A DNA stretch of 6,711 bases from an uncultured Eubacteriales bacterium (GCA_902775835.1 CACYNZ010000206.1:1-6711); one strand, 5' to 3'; positions 1 to 6,307 are shown, counted from the first letter of the stretch. The notes: generated by a model not told the origin, from the sequence alone. A program made the numbers and translations.

Positions 1-1
1 T

Positions 2-1078
2 AGCACAAACTACACTCTTTCCTGTTACATGGTCGAAAATGACATGAGCTTTGCAACCGTACAGACGGAACCGGATTACAAGAATATATTGAACTATCTG
101 GAAAAAGTCCGGAAGAATATAGGAGGTCCGTGTGAATTCCGTTGCGGTTACGAGGCTGGATGCCTTGGATTCACTTTATATAATCAATTGACAGAGCATG
201 GCGTGGATTGCGTCATCTTGGCACCATCCACCATGCCATCTTACCGAAAGAACGAGATCAAGACGGACAAGCGCGATGCCATGAAGATCGCCAAATGCCT
301 GGCCTACAACACCTATAGCCCGGTGTATGTTCCGACGCAGGAGGATTTGGAAACCAAGGAGTACATCCGAATGCGCGATGATCACAAGCAGGCATTGAAA
401 AAGATCAAGCAACAGATCCTTTCCTTCTGTCTGCGGCATGGGCTGAAGTTCAGCAGAGGAAAGGCTTACTGGACAGGTAAACATCTTGCGTGGCTCAAAA
501 CAATTTCGCTCAGCACAATGCTACGCGAGATACTGGATGAGTATCTGCTCAGCTATCATCGTCTTGTGGAGAAAATTGATCGGATTGATCAACGAATTGC
601 TGAACTTGCCACTTCGGATCACTATGCGGACAAGGTAAAGAAACTTTCCTGTTTCATTGGTGTACGCACGCATACGGCTTTGGCACTGATTGTGGAAACC
701 GGTGATTTCTCCCGCTTTACAAAAGCAGAACATTATGCTTCATACTTGGGGCTTGTCCCCGGAGAGCAGTCCAGTGGAGTTTCGCAAAAAAGAACCGGCA
801 TCACAAAGGCTGGAAATTCTCATCTGAGACAATTACTGACAGAATCTGCACAATGCTACGGACGCGGTCAGGTCGGATATAAGTCCAAGACACTGAAAGC
901 ACGACAGGCAGGCAACCTGCAGGAGGTCATTGTTTATGCTGACCGGGCGAATGAGAGATTGCGTCGAAAATTTTACAAGCTGGTCAAATCGGGGAAACAG
1001 CACAATGTCGCAGTTGCTGCGATTGCCAGGGAACTTGCCTGTTTTGTTTGGGGAATGATGACAAATCGTATCGCATAA
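2..1078 (+). CDS. IS110-family DEDD transposase, 5'-truncated by window edge
   Basis: This enzyme recombines the insertion sequence into and out of DNA, guided by an element-encoded RNA in characterised members of the family. The frame is open through the left edge: codons before the ATG at 29 read STNYTLSCY, which looks like the stretch just after the usual N-terminal IDxH motif. The true start and the first catalytic Asp are therefore outside the window, and the ATG at 29 is internal. Counting from that Met, the RuvC-like domain shows Glu42 in YEAG and Asp80 and Asp83 in TDKRDA. A helical linker with coiled-coil character spans about 105-200. The Transposase_20 domain follows at about 205-290, with the Ser pair 248-249 in GEQSSG and the GITKAGNSHLRQLL motif, which carries the proposed serine nucleophile. 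The C-terminus appears complete, ending TAA. Nothing in the visible part suggests inactivation. Confidence 0.93.
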   Translation, partial: STNYTLSCYMVENDMSFATVQTEPDYKNILNYLEKVRKNIGGPCEFRCGYEAGCLGFTLYNQLTEHGVDCVILAPSTMPSYRKNEIKTDKRDAMKIAKCLAYNTYSPVYVPTQEDLETKEYIRMRDDHKQALKKIKQQILSFCLRHGLKFSRGKAYWTGKHLAWLKTISLSTMLREILDEYLLSYHRLVEKIDRIDQRIAELATSDHYADKVKKLSCFIGVRTHTALALIVETGDFSRFTKAEHYASYLGLVPGEQSSGVSQKRTGITKAGNSHLRQLLTESAQCYGRGQVGYKSKTLKARQAGNLQEVIVYADRANERLRRKFYKLVKSGKQHNVAVAAIARELACFVWGMMTNRIA

Positions 1079-1118
1079 ATTGCTCGGATCCAGATTTTCG
1101 TTTCGCTTGGAACAGGCT

Positions 1119-1196
1119 ACATGAACGGCACAGCTACGTCAAGGGTGCTTCGCAGTCCTGCGGACCAAGCCCTTGACATATCTGCACCGTCCATGT
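1119..1196 (+). ncRNA. 78-nt extended hairpin after the transposase stop
   Basis: Bases 1119-1128 pair with 1187-1196 (9 of 10). Then 1131-1133 pairs with 1182-1184, 1138-1145 with 1170-1177 (8 of 8), 1148-1150 with 1167-1169, and CGCAG 1151-1155 with CTGCG 1158-1162. Small internal loops separate these helices. The one mismatch in the outer helix is A.C on the + strand, which would be G.U if the minus strand were the RNA, so this hairpin alone does not fix the strand. It could be part of the guide RNA or a DNA-level end structure of the element. Confidence 0.6.
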
Positions 1197-1247
1197 GCGA
1201 AATAAACAAGCGACCCGAAAAATTGTTATAAGTCTCTTAATCAGTCA

Positions 1248-1452
1248 ATGCTGAGGGTGTTTGGAAGGAACCTTGAACCACATGACGGTTCAGCTATCTA
1301 CGCTCACGCCCTGTGACACAGCGATGTGATTCACGACATTAGATGGTAGAGCTCCCGGCGGACCATTCCACTGCGGTACCCAATCCGCGTATAACAGAGT
1401 GGCTATGCCGAGAACTGTGACATCTAAGGTTCTTTCCATGCACCCTTAGCGT
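1248..1452 (+). ncRNA. 205-nt branched RNA domain, candidate IS110 bridge RNA core
   Basis: Bases 1248-1274 face 1426-1452 in a 27-position helix with a single true mismatch (T1261/T1439). It contains four wobbles (1249/1451, 1253/1447, 1260/1440, 1267/1433), all G.U when read on the + strand and A.C on the minus strand, so the RNA runs in the transposase direction. Inside are GAACC 1275-1279 with GGTTC 1287-1291 around a 7-nt loop, and AGCT-AT-CTAC 1292-1301 with GTAGAGCT 1346-1353 (AT bulged). An arm follows: CGGC 1356-1359 with GCCG 1407-1410, CCACT 1368-1372 with AGTGG 1398-1402, and GCGG 1373-1376 with CCGC 1385-1388 around an 8-nt loop. AGATG 1341-1345 can also pair with CATCT 1421-1425, competing with or knotting the second hairpin. 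A long closing stem with branched internal loops resembles known bridge RNAs in general form; the guide segments are not identified. Confidence 0.65.
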
Positions 1453-1480
1453 AAAAAAATCAACACACCAAAGAAACTAC

Positions 1481-1486
1481 TTGACA
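1481..1486 (+). promoter_or_regulatory. Outward consensus -35 hexamer near the IS right end
   Basis: TTGACA, an exact sigma-A -35 match, lies about 16 bases before the adjoining palindrome. No matching -10 is found 16-18 bases downstream in the present sequence. In IS110-family elements, circularisation joins right and left ends, and a promoter can form across that junction with the -35 from the right end and the -10 from the left. This hexamer is correctly placed for that, but the left end is not in the window, so the -10 partner cannot be checked. Confidence 0.4.
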
Positions 1487-1502
1487 AAAGTCACTACATA
1501 AC

Positions 1503-1664
1503 GGGCGTGTTGAAAAACTCCACCTGCGCACTACAGCGGCCATTTTTCCGTCTGTCTGCGTCAACGGACCCTTGACGTAGCTCTGCTACGACTGCGGGTT
1601 CGCTTCCTTGTCATACGAAAAACTGTCTCGCTGTAGCGCACAGTTTCCGTTTTTCAACACGCCC
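1503..1664. repeat. 162-bp palindromic repeat (MITE- or REP-like)
   Basis: The terminal arms GGGCGTGTTGAAAAAC (1503-1518) and its exact complement (1649-1664) match 16 of 16. Further in, CTACAGCG 1531-1538 pairs with 1629-1636 (8 of 8), TTTTT 1543-1547 with AAAAA 1618-1622, CGGACCC 1565-1571 with GGGTTCG 1596-1602 (one G.T) and CGTAGC 1576-1581 with GCTACG 1585-1590 around a TCT loop. It has no coding content of its own. Such size and symmetry fit a nonautonomous palindromic repeat dispersed in intergenic DNA, but no second copy lies in this window and no flanking target duplication is visible, so dispersal is inferred. Confidence 0.6.
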
Positions 1665-1741
1665 TGTCCAATATCCTTTCGATAGTTTCTTATGATACAG
1701 AAATATTCTGCATAATGCAACACTTTCCCGAAAAATTCCAG
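1665..1741. other. AT-rich intergenic spacer
   Basis: No gene or convincing promoter is seen. The only structure is a small hairpin, CAGAA 1698-1702 with TTCTG 1706-1710, of unknown relevance. Confidence 0.5.
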
Positions 1742-1779
1742 AAAAAAAAACCATTTGCCGATACAAGACCGGCAAATGG
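1742..1779 (-). terminator. Rho-independent terminator of the minus-strand operon
   Basis: A perfect 10-bp stem, 1751-1760 with 1770-1779, encloses a 9-nt loop. On the minus strand it is followed directly by nine T residues (A-run at 1742-1750). It lies 17 bases after the stop codon of the ABC/FolB reading frame and so marks the 3' end of that transcript. Because the FolB end is intact, this is probably the native terminator of the gene that donated the FolB segment. Confidence 0.92.
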
Positions 1780-1796
1780 CAAAAACTTTCGTAGGA

Positions 1797-1994
1797 TTAT
1801 TTCCTGTAACGGGTGGTCTCGACTTCCACGTAATCAATCGGGCCGGAAATCGGCACGGAAGGCTTGCGGATGGTCGCCGTAACCGCCGTGAAATGCGGAT
1901 ACTTGGCCAACAGCCTGTCACCGATATGCGCCGAAAGTGAGATCAGCAGCTGATAGCGCTTGTTCTTCACGGCATCCCCCACGATGTCATAGAC
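1797..1994 (-). pseudogene. folB: 3' fragment of dihydroneopterin aldolase, in frame with the ABC gene
   Basis: FolB converts 7,8-dihydroneopterin to 6-hydroxymethyl-dihydropterin plus glycolaldehyde in folate synthesis. The visible part (residues 513-576 of the joined frame) begins YDIVGDAV, corresponding to the middle of a ~120-residue FolB. It contains AKYPHFTAVTATIRKPSVPISG, in which the Lys of the KP pair matches the family's catalytic lysine, and ends with IDYVEVETTR, the usual last beta strand. The N-terminal half, including the early catalytic Glu and the helix before it, is absent. Where most family members have Glu in the LIExLA motif, this sequence aligns Ile529, so substrate anchoring may already be atypical. 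A half domain alone should not form the FolB ring oligomer. Confidence 0.75.
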
Positions 1995-3527
1995 CGTTGC
2001 CGTATCCACAGCACTGGTGGAATCATCTAGGATCAGAACTTTGGGATGCTTGAGCAGCGCGCGTGCAATACACAGTCTCTGTTTCTGACCGCCCGATACA
2101 TTATTTCCGCCCTGCTCAATATGCGTGTCATAGCCATCCGGGAAACGGTCAATAAACTCATCAGCACAGGCAAGGTGACAGGCTTCCCGGCATTCCTCCA
2201 GTGTGGCATCCTCCTTGCCCCAGCGGAGATTTTCCAGAATGCTTCCGCTGAACAGAATGTTCTTTTGAAGGACAACCGAAACCTCATTGCGAAGCATTTC
2301 CAGGTCATACTGCCTGACATCCACACCTCCGACCCGGACGGTTCCGGATGTCACATCGTAAAGGCGGGAAATCAGGTTGACAAGGGACGATTTTCCGCAG
2401 CCCGTGCCTCCGATGATGCCGATGACTTCACCGGAACGGATATGAAGATCGATATCATGCAGCGTATCCTCGCCTGTTCCAGTTCTCTGGTAGGCAAAGT
2501 TGACATGATCAAAATCAATCTGTCCGTCACGCACCTTCATGACAGGATTGGCCGGATTCACAATGTCAGCTTTTTCCGTCAGCACTTCACAGATTCGTCT
2601 TCCACTGGCAAGCGACATGGTGAGCATGACGAAAATCATGGAGAGCATCATCAGCGACATGAGCACGCTCATGACATAGGAGAACATGGAAGTGAGCTCA
2701 CCCGTGGTCAGGGCCATGGAAGGATGAAGCGGTTCAATGATATATTTGGCACCGAGCCAGGAAAGCATGACGATGCACAGATACACAATGGTCATCATGA
2801 CGGGACCGTTCAGGGAAACGGCCTTTTCCGCATGCACGAACATTTTATAGAGGTTCCCGGCTGCTGCATTGAATTTTTCCGTTTCATAGTCTTCCCGGAC
2901 AAATGCCTTGACTACCCGGATGCCGCTGGCATTTTCCTGAACAGATGCGTTGAGATCATCATATTTCTGGAACACCCGGTCGAAGCGTTTCATGGCAACT
3001 CTCACGATCAGTGAAAGACATAATGCAAGCAGAAACACTGCAATAAGGAAGATCAGACTCAGACGGTGGTTGGTAAGAAAACACATGACCATGGAACAGA
3101 TCAGCGTCAGAGGAGCACGAACGGCGATTCTGAGCACCATCTGAAATGCATTCTGAACATTGGTGACATCCGTGGTCATGCGGGTCACAAGGCCTGCTGT
3201 GGAAAACTTATCAATGTTTGAAAACGAGAATGTCTGGATATTGTCATACATGGCATTTCGAAGATTGGCAGCAAAGCCAGTAGAAGCTTCCGCTCCGAAA
3301 CGTCCGCCCATGATACCGAACAGGAGACTCAGACAGGCCAGGCCCAGCATGAGCAGACCGTTGGAATAGATGTCCGGCATGCTGGAACGGTTGATGCCCT
3401 TGTCAATCAGATCTGCCATGACATAGGGAATCAGTGTTTCCATCATAACCTCGCCGATCATGAAAATCGGTGTCAGGATAGAGGCTTTTCGGTACTGTTT
3501 TACATGGGACAGAAGAAGTCTGATCAT
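1797..3527 (-). CDS. ABC exporter half (TM287-like) fused to a FolB C-terminal fragment
   Basis: The 576-residue frame starts as a normal multidrug-type ABC half-transporter. The transmembrane domain covers about 1-310, with membrane segments near 15-40, 55-75, 135-180, 245-265 and 280-305. The nucleotide-binding domain starts near 335: Walker A GGTGCGKS 373-380, Q-loop Gln421, signature VSGGQ 477-481, Walker B LILDD 498-502 and D-loop SAVD 505-508. Asp502 replaces the catalytic Glu, as in the degenerate-site subunit of heterodimeric exporters such as TM287, so a partner subunit is expected. After about residue 511 the sequence stops resembling an ABC protein: the H-loop histidine and last ~65 residues are missing, and residues 513-576 match the end of dihydroneopterin aldolase. 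ATP hydrolysis is thus unlikely as written. The gene starts 21 bases after the upstream stop, with GGGGAG about 11 bases before its ATG. Real deletion or assembly chimera are both possible. Confidence 0.85.
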   Translation of the reverse strand: MIRLLLSHVKQYRKASILTPIFMIGEVMMETLIPYVMADLIDKGINRSSMPDIYSNGLLMLGLACLSLLFGIMGGRFGAEASTGFAANLRNAMYDNIQTFSFSNIDKFSTAGLVTRMTTDVTNVQNAFQMVLRIAVRAPLTLICSMVMCFLTNHRLSLIFLIAVFLLALCLSLIVRVAMKRFDRVFQKYDDLNASVQENASGIRVVKAFVREDYETEKFNAAAGNLYKMFVHAEKAVSLNGPVMMTIVYLCIVMLSWLGAKYIIEPLHPSMALTTGELTSMFSYVMSVLMSLMMLSMIFVMLTMSLASGRRICEVLTEKADIVNPANPVMKVRDGQIDFDHVNFAYQRTGTGEDTLHDIDLHIRSGEVIGIIGGTGCGKSSLVNLISRLYDVTSGTVRVGGVDVRQYDLEMLRNEVSVVLQKNILFSGSILENLRWGKEDATLEECREACHLACADEFIDRFPDGYDTHIEQGGNNVSGGQKQRLCIARALLKHPKVLILDDSTSAVDTATVYDIVGDAVKNKRYQLLISLSAHIGDRLLAKYPHFTAVTATIRKPSVPISGPIDYVEVETTRYRK

Positions 3528-3548
3528 ATGTTAGCCAACTCCCCATCA

Positions 3549-5015
3549 TTATTCATTTTCAGTGTTTTCCGTACTCTCTGTATCCGTGGTATTCTCGGAA
3601 TCCTCTCCAAAATATTCTGCCCAGTATGTATCCTCATCCCATTCTTCATATTCTTCCTCTTCGACGGGCTCGGCAAGAAGCATATCGAGCACACCGCCGT
3701 CCGTTATGATATCCATAACAGCGGCCACCGTGCTGTAGGGAAGATGCTCAATCCATGGAATAATACCGCGTATGGCAGTGGACTGAATGTCGGAAACAAA
3801 TGATCCCAGTGAAGTGTCATACAGTGAAAAAACGTTCAGACCGTCGCTTTCACCATATGTATGATAGGGCCATTCATCAGGATCAAACCGTTCGCAGGCA
3901 ATATCGAGTGTCAGGAGAAGCGCTTCACCTGAATACATGCGTACCCGGCCTGGCTCTCCCTCAAAGCGGAGCTGAAGATGATCCGTGAGAAGTCGGTCCG
4001 TGAGAAGCCCATTCTCATCCGTGCCAAGGAATGGGAGTCCATCGAGCAGCGGACCGGAAAGAGACATGTCCGATGTCCAGGGAACCGAAACCGGCCAGGG
4101 AGCTGAAAAATCATTGTTTTCCATGTGTCCGCTCAGAATCAGGTTTTCTCCTTCGCCGAGAGAAAGATCACAGGTGGTATCCCATGTGGATGAATCATCA
4201 TTCCATACATTTCTGAGGAAAAACCTGGCATCCGTTCCCTGAATGAAGCCTGGCAGATTAATCTCAATAACCTTCTCCAGATCTGTATTGAGTCTACGGT
4301 ACATGACCGTGTCTCCGGCAGTCCAGATTTCAAATCCGTCCTGATAGGCAACCCGCATACCGTCCTCAGGGATAAATGCCTCAAGATATTCCGGGATGGT
4401 TTCAAAAAGGGGAGAAAGCCGTTCGCCCGCCTCATTCAGTGTCTCCATGGCATAAAGCCAATACCGAAGAGAACGGTCTTCGTAAAGAAGCTCATTGAGC
4501 TTTTCAGCTCCATTCATGATGCGTTCCTTGGTCACGGCATGGTCCGTTTCCGTTTCATGCATTACAGCACGGATAATTGTGCGCGTTTCCCGCCACGCAT
4601 CCTGCGTTACCCAATGGTATATCAGCGCAAGTTTCTGGAAATTCAGATCCATGTGTGCGTTAAGCTTCATGCCGAATTCCAGGGCAGCCGGGACATTGAT
4701 CAGGAGCGGCTGATTGTTCCATAGGTTGCTTTCCACTTTAAACAGGCCTTCCTGACCATAAAGGTGATACGTTGTATCCGTTCTTACATCATCGGCATAC
4801 TGAACATGTCCAGCAATGTCAAAACCATCTCTGCTGCTGATATAGGTGCCGGAAAGGCGCAGGGGAGACAGAATCAGGGACATCTGTTCCGCAACAGTTC
4901 CGGCCGCCGTACCTGGAACCGTAAAAGATGCTGAATAATTGTAGCAGTCCCAGGCAAGGCACGATACCGGAAGAAATACCAGAATAAGCACACAGGCTGC
5001 AAGACGTTTGCGCAT
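3549..5015 (-). CDS. Secreted protein of unknown function with acidic C-terminal tail
   Basis: I do not recognise a family for this 488-residue protein. It has a clear Sec signal peptide (basic MRKR, hydrophobic core 6-18, likely cut after SCLA at 21). Cys19 is not in a good lipobox (P-V-S-C), so a lipoprotein is less likely. The mature part is a mix of beta-rich stretches (about 26-110 and 220-375) and a helical segment (about 125-210). It is rich in aromatic and acidic residues. The last ~40 residues (451-488) are a low-complexity Glu/Asp/Thr/Ser tail. No catalytic motif or transmembrane anchor is seen. It lies 23 bases after the CHAP hydrolase stop, with AGGAG (5021-5025) 5 bases before the ATG, and 21 bases before the ABC gene, so it is probably translated from the same transcript. 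A role in the envelope or extracellular space is inferred only from export and neighbours. Confidence 0.85.
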   Translation of the reverse strand: MRKRLAACVLILVFLPVSCLAWDCYNYSASFTVPGTAAGTVAEQMSLILSPLRLSGTYISSRDGFDIAGHVQYADDVRTDTTYHLYGQEGLFKVESNLWNNQPLLINVPAALEFGMKLNAHMDLNFQKLALIYHWVTQDAWRETRTIIRAVMHETETDHAVTKERIMNGAEKLNELLYEDRSLRYWLYAMETLNEAGERLSPLFETIPEYLEAFIPEDGMRVAYQDGFEIWTAGDTVMYRRLNTDLEKVIEINLPGFIQGTDARFFLRNVWNDDSSTWDTTCDLSLGEGENLILSGHMENNDFSAPWPVSVPWTSDMSLSGPLLDGLPFLGTDENGLLTDRLLTDHLQLRFEGEPGRVRMYSGEALLLTLDIACERFDPDEWPYHTYGESDGLNVFSLYDTSLGSFVSDIQSTAIRGIIPWIEHLPYSTVAAVMDIITDGGVLDMLLAEPVEEEEYEEWDEDTYWAEYFGEDSENTTDTESTENTENE

Positions 5016-5038
5016 ATGGTCTCCTCTCTCTTTCCGGC

Positions 5039-6100
5039 TCAGGGTACATCCACCCAGTCCGGTACATCATCATTCACATCGGCATCCATATCAGCATCGT
5101 TTTCCACTGAATCAACAAGAGAAAGCTCTTCCTCAGCAGGAGACGCTGACGGTGAAGGGACGGGAATGAAATCGAAAAAGTCCAGTGTCAGATCATCATC
5201 ATCATCTGAGTCCACTCTCCATGTCTCTGGATCCTGATTGATGAGATGTTCATATGCCTGGTTCAGAGCTTTCTGTGTCGTGATATTCGCAATGCCGTTG
5301 CTTTTTATGTCATGCTCATTCTGAAACAGCTGCAGAGCCGACTGGGTTGAAGGCCCGAAACGTCCGTCAACCCGCTCGGCGGAAAGAAGACCCAGCCGAT
5401 GCAGTTTCTCCTGAAGCTGGCGGACTTTCTCCCCGGTATTACCGGCACGCATCGTCCAGTCCGCACAGTCATGAACGGTCCCAAAACCGAGTATCCGCTT
5501 ATAGGTCAGAGGATACTGGGCATGAATCACAGCAGAAGGTGTGTTTCCCTCAATAACATGAATGGTCACTTCCTGCGTGGCACTGTTTCGGGTACAGTAT
5601 TCCACCATGGCCACATGGTCGGTATTCTCATCATTGGTCCATGTGAAAAAGACCCAGTCGCCGGGCTCAGGAATGTAGGATCCAGTGGAAATAAACTCGT
5701 TTTCGCCTTTGAGCCACTGATATCCCCATCCTTCAAGATTGCCCCACCTGACAATATACCTTCCATGATCGACAAACCAGTTTTTGCCCACATTGGAAGA
5801 TGAATACATGGGATAGACTTCGTTCAGCATATGAGAGCCTGTGCTTTCATCCACCTCATGAACGCACCAGCACAGAAACTCCGCACACCACTGGGCATAA
5901 GGATCTCCGCTCCATTCACCATACTTGGTATATCCGTGCTCACCCTCTGTATACCCAAGTTCTCTTTCTGCGGTTTCAATAAGCGCCTGAATGGAATCAG
6001 AAACATCATGAGCCGGCGTAATTCTGATTTCCTCAGCAGAAGACAGGGAGAAAGCCAGGGACAGCAGGATCAGGAACACACAACCAAATGCTTTCTTCAT
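5039..6100 (-). CDS. Secreted CHAP-domain cell-wall hydrolase with peptidoglycan-binding domain
   Basis: This 353-residue exported protein probably cuts peptidoglycan as an amidase or endopeptidase. A signal peptide (MKK, core 5-20) is likely cleaved after SSA at 22. The CHAP (NlpC/P60-like) domain spans about 35-210: nucleophile Cys72 in QWCAEF, His162 in DHVAMVEY, and Glu184/Asn186 in IEGNT as the polar third position. PEPGDWVFF (145-152) is typical of the fold. A PG_binding_1 domain follows (about 218-284), with the GxxGEKVRQLQ start and DGRFGPSTQSALQLFQ. The C-terminal ~55 residues are acidic, including an Asp5 run at 299-303, and end in DWVDVP; a similar acidic tail ends the next gene. 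AAGGAGG (6108-6114) sits 7 bases before the ATG, and the gene is first in the operon behind its own promoter. Confidence 0.9.
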   Translation of the reverse strand: MKKAFGCVFLILLSLAFSLSSAEEIRITPAHDVSDSIQALIETAERELGYTEGEHGYTKYGEWSGDPYAQWCAEFLCWCVHEVDESTGSHMLNEVYPMYSSSNVGKNWFVDHGRYIVRWGNLEGWGYQWLKGENEFISTGSYIPEPGDWVFFTWTNDENTDHVAMVEYCTRNSATQEVTIHVIEGNTPSAVIHAQYPLTYKRILGFGTVHDCADWTMRAGNTGEKVRQLQEKLHRLGLLSAERVDGRFGPSTQSALQLFQNEHDIKSNGIANITTQKALNQAYEHLINQDPETWRVDSDDDDDLTLDFFDFIPVPSPSASPAEEELSLVDSVENDADMDADVNDDVPDWVDVP

Positions 6101-6107
6101 TCTGCCG

Positions 6108-6114
6108 CCTCCTT
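6108..6114 (-). promoter_or_regulatory. Ribosome binding site of the CHAP hydrolase gene
   Basis: AAGGAGG on the minus strand lies 7 bases before the ATG at 6100, a near-perfect Shine-Dalgarno that fixes this start. Confidence 0.85.
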
Positions 6115-6135
6115 CCGTCTATAAAACTGAAGAAA

Positions 6136-6164
6136 ATTATATCATGGCGAGATTTGTCAGACAA
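6136..6164 (-). promoter_or_regulatory. Sigma-A promoter of the CHAP/secreted protein/ABC operon
   Basis: Reading the minus strand, TTGTCT (6164-6159) and TATAAT (6141-6136) are separated by exactly 17 bases. The -10 is a perfect consensus and the -35 matches 4 of 6. Transcription would begin near 6129, giving a leader of about 28 bases that contains the strong ribosome binding site. It lies downstream of the rplL terminator, so the operon is independent of the ribosomal protein gene. No operator-like repeat is evident around it. Confidence 0.8.
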
Positions 6165-6257
6165 GCCAAAACAGCTGACCTGACAAGTATTTCCGTCGTT
6201 CTGTTTCAAATAATCCTGGCCTGTACCCGGGGAGAGAAGGCATCTGATCGGACATAG

Positions 6258-6286
6258 AAAAGCGGCATGACAAAGTCATGCCGCTT
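6258..6286 (-). terminator. Intrinsic terminator after rplL
   Basis: A perfect 12-bp stem, AAGCGGCATGAC 6260-6271 with 6275-6286, has a 3-nt loop and starts 21 bases after the rplL stop. The T-tract on the minus strand is short (about four T, then CTAT), so termination may be partial, but the stem is very stable. It separates ribosomal protein transcription from the operon that starts at the promoter near 6140. Confidence 0.82.
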
Positions 6287-6307
6287 GGAAAGCAGTAAAT
6301 ATGGAAA

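Larger units (their letters stand above)
1079..1480 (+). ncRNA. Structured noncoding tail of the IS, candidate bridge/seek RNA region
   Basis: There is no plausible gene in these ~400 bases, but they carry extensive pairing potential. A first hairpin domain lies at 1119-1196 and a second, larger branched domain at 1248-1452 (both listed separately). IS1111-type elements are known to encode their guide RNA between the transposase stop and the right end, so position fits that role. Whether one transcript covers both domains cannot be told from sequence: no clear promoter is seen in front of either domain, and read-through from the transposase promoter is possible. The exact RNA ends and the guide loops are unassigned. 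Confidence 0.6.
1..1502 (+). mobile_element. IS110-family (IS1111-like) insertion sequence, 3' part, left end outside window
   Basis: The stretch contains a DEDD transposase followed by about 420 noncoding bases rich in RNA structure. Transposase first with a long noncoding tail is the IS1111-type layout; in the IS110 group proper the long noncoding part lies upstream of the gene. The left end is beyond the window edge. The right end is not sharply defined because this family lacks conventional terminal inverted repeats. I place it between the outward TTGACA at 1481-1486 and the start of an independent palindrome at 1503, so the boundary is uncertain by about 20 bases. No target duplication can be recognised. 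The element converges on the minus-strand operon that ends at 1797. Confidence 0.75.

Noticed and set aside
29..31. ATG at 29 as the transposase start
   Set aside because: The frame is open to the left edge and the preceding codons look like transposase sequence; the first catalytic Asp motif must lie upstream, so the gene is cut by the window, not started here.
1079..1740. CRISPR array or tRNA in the noncoding region
   Set aside because: No regularly spaced direct repeats and no cloverleaf with the conserved T-arm and acceptor pattern were found; the structures seen are long hairpins and palindromes.
1586..1921. 111-residue minus-strand frame and the overlapping 61-residue + strand frame
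   Set aside because: They run across the palindrome, the terminator and the FolB fragment in the wrong frame and show no protein-like features.
2046..3014. 322-residue open frame on the + strand
   Set aside because: It lies fully antisense to the ABC exporter gene, has His/Asp-rich composition typical of a shadow frame, and has no domain pattern or ribosome binding site I could support.
5190..5207. Short ATC/GAT trinucleotide run as a possible microsatellite
   Set aside because: It only encodes the five-Asp run in the acidic tail of the CHAP protein; too short to treat as a repeat element.
5399..5803. 134-residue open frame on the + strand
   Set aside because: Antisense to the CHAP hydrolase gene, with no supporting motif or start signal.
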